From Maylandia zebra (lineage: Eukaryota > Chordata > Actinopteri > Cichliformes > Cichlidae), in the NCBI RefSeq assembly GCF_041146795.1, contig NC_135175.1, forward strand, positions 37,194,169 to 37,258,168: DNA of 64,000 nt. The letters run 5' to 3'. Made by a program: the position numbers and the translations under genes. Below the pieces are notes generated by a model that saw only the letters and a program-made list of their open reading frames with translations, was not told where the DNA came from and did not search any database. Positions 11,342-22,427 of this stretch are shown here, piece by piece (position 1 is the stretch's first letter; each line of letters begins with the position of its first letter).

Positions 11342-11557
11342 CAGGGCCCTATTTCAGGAAGCCGGTTTAGAAAACTCAGAGTGAAAAACGATACTCAGGG
11401 TTGAGTAACCCCGAACTGTCCAACTCGGAATATTCGGTTTCAGAAAGGCTGATAACAATTAGTTCAGTCAACGCGGAGTTGCTTTAACCCCAAGTTAAGC
11501 GCGCACACGAGGATACATAAAGCCCTGATTAGTGGAGCACAGATTAAGCGAGTCACC

Positions 11558-11914
11558 ATGGAGACGGAGGGAAAGAAGGCGCGGTCAGTGTATCTTACAG
11601 CGCTTGAGGCCGAAATTCTGATGGCAGCATATGCCGATAACATGCAAATTCCGCGGAAAAAAAGTAACACAGCCTCAGCTGCAAAACAAAGGGAGCATGC
11701 ATGGCAAAACATAGCCGACAGAGTCAATGCGTGAGTGTTAATTTAAACATTGATCTAGGGATTTCCACCCATTTAACACGTTATTCTATCATATGTTATT
11801 TTATTTGTTATTTTATACATTTTATTTTGTGATGTGAGCGCAGGTGCAACCCAACAGGCCCCAAATGTTCCTGGCAGCAAGTAAAAATGAAATATAAAAA
11901 TATAGTCCAAACAG
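11558..11914 (+). pseudogene. Harbinger SANT/Myb-like accessory protein, partial
   Basis: In Harbinger elements this protein binds DNA and helps import the transposase. Exon 11558-11730 starts METEGKKARSVYLTALEAEI and ends at donor gtgagt. Exon 11844-11914, after gcag, encodes CNPTGPKCSWQQVKMKYKNI and ends at donor gtaagg. The pattern (E...LM..Y......K...W..IA..VN, then W.QVK.KYKNI) is that of Myb/SANT-like domains of this superfamily. No further exon was recognised, so the gene is incomplete. Confidence 0.75.
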
Positions 11915-12455
11915 GTAAGGTGTAATTGTATTATGAGCCATAGTGCTTGGTCTGTTTGTCCGATGTAAATCAATTGCAGTTAGAGGCTACATTAATTTCC
12001 CCTCTGTAAGCACTTATTGAAATTATCTGAGCACATTACAAGTACATATTTGCTTACTCTGTATGCTCAAATGTGACCCGTTATAGCCAACAGAAAAAAA
12101 GCGGAGGCCTGAAAAACAGGTGGGGGTCCTCCACCACCACCACTCACAGAGGCTGAGCAGTTGGCTTCCACATTTGTGATAATGTTGGCAGCATCACATA
12201 TGATCTTCACAGTGCAGAGAACACAAATTAGCATCCATTACTATAATGAAATAATTTGTTAGTTTGAAATGCTACAGGGAACTATGTACCTGTACATTAA
12301 TGCTGTGGAAAGACTTCCTGTTCACATAGTCTCCTTCATTTACTGAAGGAGCAATGATTGGAATGTGAGTGCCATCTATACAGCCAATCACGCCTGGGAA
12401 CCGTGAGAATAAATGTAAAATTTAAGTAGTAGTTCAAGTATCACCACATCATGAA

Positions 12456-12911
12456 TTAAGTTTCGTTCATCCTGATACCTGCAATTTTGTGGCATCCCTC
12501 TTTGATAAATCTTGTGGGTCTATGACCGGGGAACACCACAAACGCGTACAGGAGACGTTTCAGTGCAACTGTAACATTCCTGACTGCCCGACAGACGGTA
12601 GCCTTGGAAACGTGCTCAGCGTCACCAATATTATACAGAAAGCTCCTGTTTGCAAAAAACCGAAGTGCAATACAAATAATATGCACAGAACTGAGAGGAT
12701 GTCCGCGATGTGTCACATGAGCAATATTAGGCCTGAGGATGTTATTCAAATAAATTATAGATTGTGCTGAAAAACGGTAACGTTCACACAGGAAATCATC
12801 AGGAAATGATAAAATGTCCAAACGCGCTCTAATCACTCTCTCCCGGCGGAGAGCTCTGCGGAGAATTTGGGCTTCACGATCTACTGGCTCTTCAAGGAAG
12901 GAGCACGCCAT
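12456..12911 (-). pseudogene. Harbinger transposase (HARBI1-like) N-terminal part, left copy
   Basis: DDE nuclease of the PIF/Harbinger class. ATG at 12911 starts MACSFLEEPVDREAQILRRA. Later come DILSFPDDFLCERYRFS and GDAEHVSKATVCRAVRNVT, matching the HARBI1 N-terminal pattern. The exon ends at a donor just after CHKIAG. A further exon (about 12290-12395) encodes [15 protein letters not shown], containing the first catalytic Asp. After a short piece of the second block (near 12160-12220) the reading frame is lost. The last catalytic residues are missing. Confidence 0.85.
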
Positions 12912-13140
12912 GTCTGACACTTCCTACAGTCAGGTTTCTGACAAAGAGGCGGAGAAGGTCAGGGTTAGTTGTAGTAAACCTGCTAGGGGGCAGGTTAGCT
13001 TCACGGAGTGTGTCGTCATAGTAACTCACTCAGAATTAATCTAAACTCGCTTTGTGAAACCGAAAACCCAGAGTTTTCGTTATCTCAGGGTATACTTACT
13101 CAGAGTTTGCACTAAACCGGCTTCCTGAAATAGGGCCCAG

Positions 13141-14836
13141 GGCCCTCCGTGAAGCTAACCTGCCCCCTAGCAGGTTTACTTCAACTAACCCTGACTGTCT
13201 CCGCCTCTTTGTCAGAAACCTGACTGTAGGAAGTGTCAGACATGGCGTGCCCCTTCCTTGAAGAGCCAGTAGATGTTGAAGCCCAAATTCTCCGCAGAGC
13301 TCTCCGCCGGGAGAGAGTGATTAGAGCGTGTTTGGACATTTTATCATTTCCTGATGATTTCCTGTGTGAACGTCACCGTTTTTCAGCACAATCTATAATT
13401 CATTTGAATAACATCCTCAGGCCTAATATTGCTCATGTGACACATCGCGGACATCCTCTCAGTTCTGTGCATATTATTTGTATTGCACTTCGGTTTTTTG
13501 CAAACGGGAGCTTTCTGTATAATATTGGTGACGCTGAGCACGTTTCCAAGGCTACCGTCTGTCGGGCAGTCAGGAATGTTACAGTTGCACTGAAACGTCT
13601 CCTGTACGCGTTTGTGGTGTTCCCCGGTCATAGACCCACAAGATTTATCAAAGAGGGATGCCACAAAATTGCAGGTAGCAGGATGAACGAAACTTAATTC
13701 ATGATGTGGTGATACTTGAACTACTACTTAAATTTTACATTTATTTTCACGGTTCCCAGGCGTGATTGGCTGTACAGATGGCACTCACATTCCAATCATT
13801 GCTCCTTCAGTAAATGAAGGAGACTATGTGAACAGGAAGTCTTTCCACAGCATTAATGTACAGGTACATAGTTCCCTGTAGCATTTCAAACTAACAAATT
13901 ATTTCATTATAGTAATGGATGCTAATTTGTGTTCTCTGCACTGTGAAGATCATATGTGATGCTGCCAACATTATCACAAATGTGGAAGCCAAGTGGCCAG
14001 GCTCTGTGAGTGGTGGTGGTGGAGGACCCCCACCTGTTTTTCAGGCCTCCGCTTTTTTTCTGTTGGCTATAACGGGCCACATTTGAGCATACAGAGTAAG
14101 CAAATATGTACTTGTAATGTGCTCAGATAATTTCAATAAGTGCTTACAGAGGGGAAATTAATGTAGCCTCTAACTGCAATTGATTTACATCGGACAAACA
14201 GACCAAGCACTATGGCTCATAATACAATTACACCTCACCTGTTTGGACTATATTTTTATATTTCATTTTTACTTGCTGCCAGGAACGTTTGGGGCCTGTT
14301 GGGTTGCACCTGCGCTCACATCACAAAATAAAATGTATAAAATAATAAATAAAATAAAATAAAATAAAATAACGTGTTAAATGGGTGGAAATCCCTAGAT
14401 CAATGTTTATATTAACACTCACGCATTGACTCTGTCGGCTATGTTTTGCCGTGCATGCTCCCTTTCTTTTGCAGCTGAGGCTGTGTTACTTTTTTTCCGC
14501 AAAATTTGCATGTTATCGCCCACCCCCGTGACATCACGCTCCAAAGCCCTATACTGCCATCAGAATTTCGGCCTCAAGCGCTGTAAAATACATTGACCGC
14601 GCCTTCTTTCCCTCCGTCTCCATGGTGACTCGCTTAATCTGTGCTCCACTAATCAGGGCTTTATGTATCCTCGTGCGCGCGCTTAACTTGGGGTTAAAGC
14701 AACTCCGCGTTGACTGAACTAATTGTTATCAGCCTTTCTGAAACCGAATATTCCGAGTTGGACAGTTCGGGGTTACTCAACCCTGAGTATCGTTTTTCAC
14801 TCTGAGTTTTCTAAACCGGCTTCCTGAAACAGGGCC
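13141..14836. mobile_element. PIF/Harbinger element, right copy, inverted and lacking one terminal repeat
   Basis: 1696 bp, the inverted near-copy of 11345-13137. Its outer end (CCTGAAACAGGGCC, 14823-14836) is intact and is followed by CAG (14837-14839). Its inner end starts GGCCCTCCGTGAAGC, so about the first 100 bases of the terminal repeat are missing compared with the left copy. It contains the same transposase and SANT genes, reversed. A block at 14516-14553 differs from the left copy. Confidence 0.88.
13242..14008 (+). pseudogene. Harbinger transposase, right copy, partial
   Basis: Exon 13242-13674 starts MACPFLEEPVDVEAQILRRA and ends at donor gtagca. Exon 13760-13863 encodes [20 protein letters not shown] with the first catalytic Asp. 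Exon from 13949 encodes IICDAANIITNVEAKWPGS, the second conserved block. Reading then runs into GGGG-rich sequence and a stop. The remaining catalytic residues are absent. It differs from the left copy at a few residues (P for S at residue 4, V for R at 12). Confidence 0.85.
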
Positions 14837-14964
14837 CAGGTGTTTGATGATATAATCAATGACTGTTGATATCATGACTTTGTAAATTGTAAATATTGTA
14901 AAACTTTTCTTCTGTCATTTAATGGTCGGGCATTGTACAGCTACAAGCATTTCACCCCCATGTC

Positions 14965-14970
<6 letters not shown>

Positions 14971-15038
<68 letters not shown>
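14971..15038 (+). repeat. (TG)n microsatellite
   Basis: About 34 TG units. The bases around it (acaagcatttcacccccatgt before, acaagtaaaatttgaattta after) look like a LINE 3' tail interrupted by the repeat. Confidence 0.9.
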
Positions 15039-15040
<2 letters not shown>

Positions 15041-15245
15041 AGACAAGTAAAATTTGAATTTATTTTTGCGTGTGTAGTTTCCTGCTGAGGTGGATAAGCA
15101 TGATGCTATGCCGTCCGACAGGTCTGCTGTGATTTCCACAGAAAGACCTCCCCCAGTTTCAGGTTACACTCACTTCTTTGGAAGCTGAAATCAAAGTTCA
15201 GAGACAAACTCAGTGTGAACACATCACAGCTCCTCACATTGAGAG

Positions 15246-15324
15246 AGCAGCAGCCCTGAAGCCCGTCTGACAGGCACCAGCGAGTGGAAGCGCTCCTTTC
15301 TCTGTCATCGTTTCGAGCTGAAAG
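15246..15324 (+). other. Possible exon in duplication arm 1, unidentified
   Basis: 79 bases open between an ag acceptor-like site and a strong donor (AAAG|gtgagt). They encode SSPEARLTGTSEWKRSF then LCHRFELK. The arm-2 copy (55291-55213) is also open but has G for S, Y for F and S for F. I do not recognise the protein. It could be a gene remnant or chance. Confidence 0.35.
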
Positions 15325-16424
15325 GTGAGTGTGTCTGCCGTTTCTACCTGAAGCTCCTCGTCAGGCTCTGGCTTGGCCTTTGAGGGCGAGCGCCACAGAA
15401 GGTTTCCTTCCTGCGAGCCTGACGTCTGCTCTCGCTGGTGTCGATTAAAAGCAGCTGGAGGCCATCTTTGTAAACCTGCTGAGAACATCTGCAGGGTTTG
15501 CTCCTTCTTTCACACTTCATCATCAGCCAGCTGTGTGTGATCGCACCATCTTTAATCTGAGATCAGGTTCAAACCAGTTTGAGCTGCAGTGGCAGGAAAC
15601 AGCTGAGGGCGGGGCATGCTGACATTCCCGACTCCTGATTGGTGTCGGGGGTGTCCACTGCTTCTGCGTTTTGTTTGTTTTGTGCAGGCCGAGTAAACGA
15701 GAACAGCCTGTGAAAGATAAGTCGTGTGCGAGTTGAGGCACCTTTAGGCTCCGCCTTGCTGGCGTCTGCTTTTTGAAGATCTCTGTGAGTTTGGGACTGA
15801 CGGCCGTGGACGGGATTTAAAGTTCCTTCCATCCATCCTGTATCCCAGCTGACCCACAGCCGAACTGGGTGATGATCCTGACCAGTTTAAAGAACATTAA
15901 TGCAAACTGACCACACAGAACACGTTACCATCACATACACATCATACAGACTCTGTATGAACCCATGTTGTTCGTGCAGCAACAGGAAGTAGTTTTTATT
16001 GCAGAGTTCATAGAGGTCATGCTTGAATATTTGTGTTCGTTTGGGGAGGCCTTTTGCTCCTCCCCTTTCACAAAGGATGCTCCAGTGTGTCCTCTGCTAA
16101 AGGAAGTAAAGGAAGCACTGAAGTGCCTTTAGTCCATAACATGTGGAGAATTCAGACAGCGCTGATGAGGGCAGATACTTCCAGGTCACGCCTCCTTCCT
16201 GAACTAAACCCCGCCTCTTTCTGTGCCTCTGTCATAGTCGTCCATGTGTTTGTGGTGCACTGATTTATTACTGGAGATGTTTGCTAACACTGACTGTGTT
16301 TCACGTCGGCGCTCTCACAGTGTAAAGCTGGATCTGCGTCATCGCTTTACACCCGCGTGCGCTCATTACCCATGATGCATCAGAGTCTGATCACAGTGTT
16401 TTCTGATGCTAGCAGGAAGCCGAG

Positions 16425-17299
16425 ATGACGGAGCCGGACCTCGTCAACATCCTGGAAGACATAACAGATGAGGAATTCAAGACCTTCAAGTGGAACCTGA
16501 AGAACGAGCGGTTTAGAGACATCGAGCCCATCAAAGTGACCCGGCTGTCGACGGCGGAGCGGTGCGACGCCGTGGATCTGATGGTGCAGAAGTATGACAT
16601 GGACGGAGCCGTGCAGGTGATGGAGAGCATCTTTAAGAAGATCAACAGGAACGACCTGGTGAAGAAGCTGCGAAAGGTCATGGGTCAACCTGCAGGTCAG
16701 TGAGGCTGTGGGCAGGCGTGCACTTCCTTTAACCTGTTTGAGCGTTTGACATTCAGGTGACATCATCAGGGTCAGAGCAGCGTCACGCTGTGACAGGACG
16801 TGCAAACAGGAAGTGTGTGCAGAGTGTCTCTCTCCCTTTTAAGGTGCATTCAGAGCAAACAGCTGATGGAAGGAGCCGCCCGAGTCGGAGCTGCTGGATT
16901 GGATGTTCTCAGGAACTCTGAGGCTCCCGTGGTCGGAGGTCTTCGGCCTCACTCTGACCTCGGCATTAATCCGTCCTCCTCTCTCTCACAGGTCTTCCAG
17001 GTCCCGATCTGCCAAAGACCGCCGCCGACTCCTCGGCAGAGGAGAAGTTGGCGGCCGTTCGCTCTCAGTTTATCGACAGAGTGTCCGAACCCGTCCTGAG
17101 GAAGCTGCTGGATAAACTCCTGGAGCTCCGCGTCATCATCGATGATGAAATGGATTTAGGCGGAGTGAGGAGCAGGGCGGATAAAGCCCGACAGGTGATC
17201 GACGTGGTGCGCAGAAAAGGATCCCAGGGCAGCTCGGCTCTGATCGCCGCTCTCTGCGAGGTGGATCCGTGCCTTTCACGGGAGCTGCAGCTGATGTGA
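16425..17299 (+). CDS. PYD-CARD adaptor protein, copy 1 (ASC-like layout)
   Basis: Two-exon gene, 192 residues. Exon 16425-16695 encodes a pyrin domain (residues 1-88: LVNILEDITDEEFKTFKWNL, then VDLMVQKYDMDGAV and NDLVKKLRKVMG). Exon 16992-17299 encodes a linker and a CARD (about 107-191: RSQFIDRVSEPVLRKLLDKL, then RADKARQVIDVVRRKG). PYD-CARD proteins such as ASC join an inflammasome sensor to a caspase. The CARD looks closer to the caspase-1/NLRP1 kind than to that of classical ASC, so it is not simply pycard. Acceptor ctctctcacag and donor CAG|gtcagt are good. ATG at 16425 follows an in-frame-free leader and fits a PYD start. A nearly identical inverted copy is at 53219-54093. Confidence 0.87.
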
Positions 17300-17869
17300 C
17301 GCACTGCCAGATGTTCAGCACTCACAGGAGAGCAAATTAGGAATCATCTGTAACACCCAGAAGCAGCTGATACAGTTCAATGTTCAATCCTCCAATCCAC
17401 TTACAGAAACACGAGCGCGAGGCTCATCTATTTGGTTTGGTTTTCACATCAAAGATTTTCACAGAGACGATTTTCTATGCGTCTTTATACAAACAAAGAT
17501 GTTCAAACAGCAGAACATGTCAGAGTTTCAGCAGGTTTCAGGACTAAAGTGTCCCAGAAACAAGGCTTTGAGTCAAACCTGAACAGTCGGCTCTGTGAAA
17601 ACCTTCAGGATGGATGGAAACCAAGATCTCTGACTTCCAGTCTGAGAACAAAACAATCAGGAAAATGACTTTATTTGTAGAATTTTCATCGGACACTGAT
17701 GTTAACGAGAAGTTTATTAGATTTTATGGAAACATTTTAGAGCTGATTAGAATAAAAGTCCAACAGATTAATGAGGATTTTGGCTGTTTTCATGTTGTTG
17801 AAGTCAAACGTGTCAGAGAGCAGAGGGTCAGAGTTTCATGTTTCTTTCTGTAACTCTGATCAACGTGAA

Positions 17870-17875
17870 AATAAA
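17870..17875 (+). terminator. Polyadenylation signal of PYD-CARD copy 1
   Basis: AATAAA 571 bases past the stop, followed by cactgtgtctg. The inverted duplication stops at 17901, close to the expected cleavage site. Confidence 0.65.
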
Positions 17876-18027
17876 AGATGAGTTTCCTGTCACTGTGTCT
17901 GCTTCAGTCTGTAAAGTAACCTTGAACATATTCAGTAACTGACAATCATTAGTGTGGATCATTGTGGGTTTCCACAAATGGATTTGTTACAGGCAGGAAG
18001 CTCTAATCTGTCCATCTTCATCTGTAC

Positions 18028-18335
18028 GGGGCGATCGTGGCTCAAGAGTTGGGTGTTCGTCTTGTAATCGGAAGGTTGCCGATTCGAGCCTCCGCTCGGA
18101 CAGTCTCGGTCGTTGTGTCCTTGGGCAAGACACTTCACCTGCCGCCTACTGGTGTTGGCCAGAGGGGCCGATGATATGGCAGCCTCGCCTCTGTCAGTCT
18201 GTCCCAGGGCAGCTGTGGCTACACCTGTAGCTGCCTCCACCAGTGTGTGAATGTGAGAGTGAATGAATAGTGGAATTGTAAAGTGCTTTGAGGGGTCCCG
18301 AAAAGCGCTATATAAATGCAATCCATCATTATTAT
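18028..18335 (+). mobile_element. tRNA-derived SINE with L2-like tail
   Basis: Begins GGGGCGATCGTGGCTCAAGA and has box-B-like GATTCGAGCC. The body contains ccttgggcaagacacttcacc and cagctgtggctacacctgtagc. The tail TGTAAAGTGCTTTGAGGGG...GCGCTATATAAATGC resembles L2 LINE ends. Ends in an (ATT)n run. An inverted relative is at 57405. Confidence 0.85.
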
Positions 18336-19625
18336 TATCATTATTATCTTCTACGTCAGAGAATAAAGACAAAAGATTCAGTTCAAAATGTCCTACCAGG
18401 AGCAGACGTAGTCCTGGGGCACTTCCACAGGAGTCAAAACCACCAAACCCCCTAAATTAGAACGTTATAGTTGTGCTGATTGTTTAACACTGATGAGCTA
18501 CAGAGTGGACTACAGCTCTTTGCTGATCCCTCCCATGTGACGTGAACCTTTTCAGATCATCTATGTGCTTAAAAACACTTTTCAATAATCAGTTTAATGT
18601 TTCAATTACATGAAACATGGACAACTTTCACTTTAAATATTAATCACAGTGATTAATATTTAAAGGCAACATAAGACACTGGAGTCGAGCTGTGATGTCA
18701 TCAACTACACCGCGCGCTGCGTCCTCCCATCCTCCGAGCGCCGCACTCCTGACAGAGCTTTCAAGCATGAACTAACAAGCACGCAGGAACTTTGTGTACT
18801 TGTTAGTGAGAAGTGTGTGCTAGACACAGGAAACGTGTGCTACACACTTCCTGTTACATAGCCGTTTGACTTCCTGTTTCAGGGGAGAGGAAGAACAACT
18901 GCACGTTACAGAAGAAAAAGGAAGTGGACGAGCAGGTGAGTGTTCACGGTCTTCTTCTGCTGTCAGAGTGGGGCGGGGTCTGCTTCATTCCGTGGTGGAG
19001 GGTCCACCGGGTTTATCACACACACTGGACTCTGGAGCGCTCTAAAACTGGTGAACGTTAGCTCTTCCTGTGAGGTCATATCCTATTTTCAAAGACAGTC
19101 CTACACCTGTCAGTGCAGGTGAGCTGGTAGTACGAAAGTAATAACCTGAGTGAGATAAAGCAAACAAATCGCCAGCACGCCTTCAGGTAAAGACTGACCT
19201 GGATCATGCACGTTTCCAGTAATGCAGTCATGTGACTTCTTGTACATGGACAGGTGACCCAGGCAGGGGCGGAGCGTGGGGGTGGCTTACTGGGCTGCTG
19301 CCTGTGAGTGCGCTGTTGGAGAAATGGAGCCAGAGGAGAGCTGAAGTTTGACCAGGTACCAAAGCAAATCATTCGTACTGTACAAATAATGTAAATATGA
19401 CGGTGCATCACGAAAGATTGATATCAAACTGATCACTTGACCCATATTATGTTACTCGCTCTTCCAGTGAATCAACAAATGGTGAAATGAAAAGCCGAAC
19501 AACAACAATGCTGTTTCTTTAGAGTCTTAGCTCACATGTGTGTTTATTTCATATTTTCAGTTGTTTCCCTCCACGGCTAAATCAATCAGTAATGCACTGA
19601 TATACAAGAATGGACATAAGGAGCT
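18336..19625. other. Intergenic, no gene recognised
   Basis: Short open frames on both strands. A small palindrome ttaatcacagtgattaa is at 18643-18660. No confident splice pairs or motifs. Confidence 0.45.
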
Positions 19626-21570
19626 TCTTTCTTTTTTTTTTTTTTCTTTTTTTTTTTTGCCTGTCCCGTTTGGCTCTGTTGCATCAGAATTGTTGTCTAA
19701 AGGCAAAGAAAGATGCCCAACGGATTTACTTTACCAAACTGACCATCCCAGCCTTGCCGTAATGGTCCATTTGATTCACCTTTTATTGTTTATTTTATTT
19801 TCACTTACTGAATACGGGACAGACTTGACTGGGGGAAAGAGAAACAGCTGAGAAGAGGGACGGGGGAGAAGGGCAAAAGACAAAAACCAACAGAACAGGC
19901 AGAGAAAAAAAAATGCATATATCAATCACCTGGATCACCTGCTGAGAAAGAAAAAAGAAAACAAGCAGAAGAGAACAAGAGTAATAGAATAAACAACATC
20001 ACAATGATATATGGGAATATGACAGTAAATACTAAATGTTAAACATTATTGTGCAGCACATAAGATCAACAGAACACAGTGTGCTTTGAGGTAGGAGCCA
20101 AAAAGGGTGTAGTTTGTGGGTGTGATCACCCGTGTGTACACCTGTGAGCATGGACGCGCTTGTTTTTTGTTTTTTAAAAGGTTCCTTCATGTAATGATCT
20201 GCTAGAGGGTGTGGGGGGGCCACAGCCCCGTCCTCCAGGGCATGAAGCAGGTGTGGAGGAGATCAAAACTCCAGACATCCAGAGGCCCCCAGAACACAAG
20301 AGACCAAGGAAGACCAACAGAGGGGCAGCCGCGCCACTGTCCCAGAAAGAGCTGAGGAGAGTCCCAGATGAGGGCTCACTCAGCAGCCGCGGAGCAGAAG
20401 CCAGGGGGAGTTGCAGTGACGCGCCCGTGAGCTCCGCCGGCAGCCAGCCGTGCCTGAGTGACCGAGCCCCAGGCCGAGAGGCCGGGGGCACCCCACCTCC
20501 GAAGTGGCCCGAGCGAGCCCCAGGCTCCAGGCCCCGATAAGCGGCCGCCAAGGAGTGAGCCGGTGTGTACCTGGACGCCCATCCCCGGACACAAAGAACC
20601 ACCAACGCACCGATGTCTGAGGGGGTCCGCCACTGGCAGGGGAAGTGGTGGTAGGGGGAGATAGGCCTCCAAACCTTGGAGGGCCTGAGATGTCCCCAGA
20701 GAGGTGGCGCCTGACACCCAACCTGACATATAGACACAGACATACAGGCACACACAGACACAAACATCCATTCCCCCCCTCATGCTCTCATATGCACTTA
20801 CTCCACACTCAACCAACGTGGAGACAGACATAAAGAGACACTGTACACACGATCACACTCCCCAAGCGTACTCTACAAACCGGGTCTAGGTGCCCCCGCC
20901 CCTGGAGGGGGGAACTGCACCCAGACCCAGGTGGTGTTACCCTTTTCCCTGCGGTGGGGGGAGGCAGACCGCCCCGACTCCGCAGCAGCAGGAAGGCTCC
21001 ACACTCCAGACCGCAGTCGGACGGCCAACTCCTCCTCCTAGCCCCCCCGCTCCAGCAGGTCGCAGAGAACGGGGGTGAGAGAAGACTCCGAACCTCCCTC
21101 CACCCGCTCATTGTAATGTTGATGCATGTGTGTTCTAAGGTGCATTTAAAACCCAGGAGGGCATGGAGCTACCTGCCAGAGAGCAGCAGGTAAGCGCATG
21201 GTCCCTCCTGCTAGCCCTCAATGTCTACGTGTATTTAAAATTGAGAGGTGGGCAACGATGCCAGGGGTGGGGTGTACACCCTGATGGTAATTTGGACTCC
21301 GTGTATCGTGCCCACCCCCAAGATCCTATATGTATGTGTAATGAGAGTGTGAGTAATGTGAATGTCTAAGTTGTGGGATAAAATTGAGGCAGAGGCAGCC
21401 AGAAGGGGACAGAGGGGGGGGTAGCCTCCTCTGCACCCTGGTGACATACCCCTACTCCAAGGCCCTGCATGTGTGGGTGGTTGTGGTGGAGCGGGAAGAG
21501 GGAGGCAGCTGGAGATGGGGAGGGAAGGAAGGGAGGGGCAAGTGACCCCTCCCTGGGGCCAGCTCCCCCG
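19626..21570 (+). mobile_element. Probable 5' region of a Dong/R4-type LINE
   Basis: Starts with a poly-T/pyrimidine run and becomes strongly GC-rich at 20200-21560, unlike its surroundings. It ends at a (TA)n run and directly precedes the endonuclease fragment of the same strand. I assign it to the LINE from position and composition only; no conserved protein block was found in it. Confidence 0.4.
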
Positions 21571-21611
21571 TATATATATATATATATATACGTGTATATA
21601 TATATATATAA
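21571..21611. repeat. (TA)n with one CG interruption
   Basis: Two TA runs separated by cgtg. The array sits between the GC-rich stretch and the LINE endonuclease fragment. Confidence 0.9.
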
Positions 21612-22371
21612 GATCCATCTGCTATCAATCTGTCAATCCTTTCCGTGTCCGGGCCGGGTGAGGTTTCCCGTGTTGTGTCAAATTAAGCCGCAGGCTCCAC
21701 AAGATCCATAGAGGCTGGGGTCTATCACACCAGGCAAGACCCCAGGTGCAGGCTGTGTAAAGATGCCCCAGAGACAATCCAGCACATAACAGCAGGGTGC
21801 AAGATGCTAGCAGGCAAGGCATACATGGAACGCCATAACCAAGTGGCCGGCATAGTGTACAGGAACATCTGTGCCGAGTATAACCTGGAAGTCCCGAGGT
21901 CAAAATGGGAGATGCCCCCAAGGGTGGTGGAGAATGACCGAGCTAAGATCCTGTGGGACTTCCAGATACAGACGGACAAAATGGTGGTGGCTAACCAACC
22001 GGACATAGTGGTGGTAGACAAACAGAAGAAGACGGCCGTAGTGATCGATGTAGCGGTTCCGAATGACAGCAATATCAGGAAGAAGGAACACGAGAAGCTG
22101 GAGAAATACCAAGGGCTCAGAGAAGAGCTCGAGAGGATGTGGAGGGTGAAGGTAACGGTGGTCCCCGTGGTAATCGGAGCACTAGGTGCGGTGACTCCCA
22201 AGCTAGGCGAGTGGCTCCAGCAGATCCCGGGAACAACATCGGAGATCTCTGTCCAGAAGAGCGCAGTCCTGGGAACAGCTAAGATACTGCGCAGGACCCT
22301 CAAGCTCCCAGGCCTCTGGTAGAGGACCCGAGCTTGAAGGATAAACCGCCCGCAGGGGCGTGCTGGGTGTT

Positions 22372-22376
<5 letters not shown>
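21612..22376 (+). mobile_element. Dong/R4 LINE 3' end: zinc knuckle and restriction-like endonuclease
   Basis: In one frame, with an in-frame TAA upstream, the plus strand reads CRLCKDAPETIQHITAGC, a C-x2-C-x8-H-x4-C zinc knuckle. Then comes MLAGKAYMERHNQVAGIVYR and later QPDIVVVDKQKKTAVVIDVA. PD-x14-D fits the PD-x(12-14)-D/E centre of R2/R4-type endonucleases, which nick the target for reverse transcription. The frame stops at 22322 and is followed by a short UTR and (TA)n. The reverse transcriptase part is absent on this strand. Confidence 0.85.

Positions 22377-22425
<49 letters not shown>
22377..22425. repeat. (TA)n between opposed LINE fragments
   Basis: About 24 TA units. The plus-strand LINE fragment ends on its left and the minus-strand fragment ends on its right. 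Confidence 0.95.

Positions 22426-22427
<2 letters not shown>

Larger units (their letters stand above)
11345..13137. mobile_element. PIF/Harbinger element, left copy (defective)
   Basis: 1793 bp bounded by GGCCCTATTTCAGGAAGCC and its reverse complement, with CAG directly outside each end (11342-11344, 13138-13140). It carries both Harbinger genes in convergent orientation. On the plus strand is a SANT/Myb-like protein; on the minus strand a transposase N-terminal part. The transposase lacks its last catalytic part, so the element cannot move on its own. It lies head to head with a second copy at 13141. Confidence 0.9.
15244..17901 (+). repeat. Inverted duplication, arm 1 (2.66 kb)
   Basis: This stretch reappears as its reverse complement at 52617-55293. 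From about 15400 to 17901 I found only a handful of single-base differences. Between 15244 and 15400 the arms differ more, including a ~20-base length difference. The arm holds PYD-CARD copy 1, about 1.2 kb upstream of it, and its whole 3' UTR. The inner edge lies about 26 bases after the gene's AATAAA. Confidence 0.95.

Noticed and set aside
16380-16805. 141-codon frame antisense to the PYD exon (same at 53713-54138)
   Set aside because: Shadow of the pyrin-domain exon; no motif and no splice support.
20174-20767. 197-codon frame in the GC-rich stretch
   Set aside because: Several overlapping frames exist on both strands there because stops are rare in GC-rich DNA; no conserved block.
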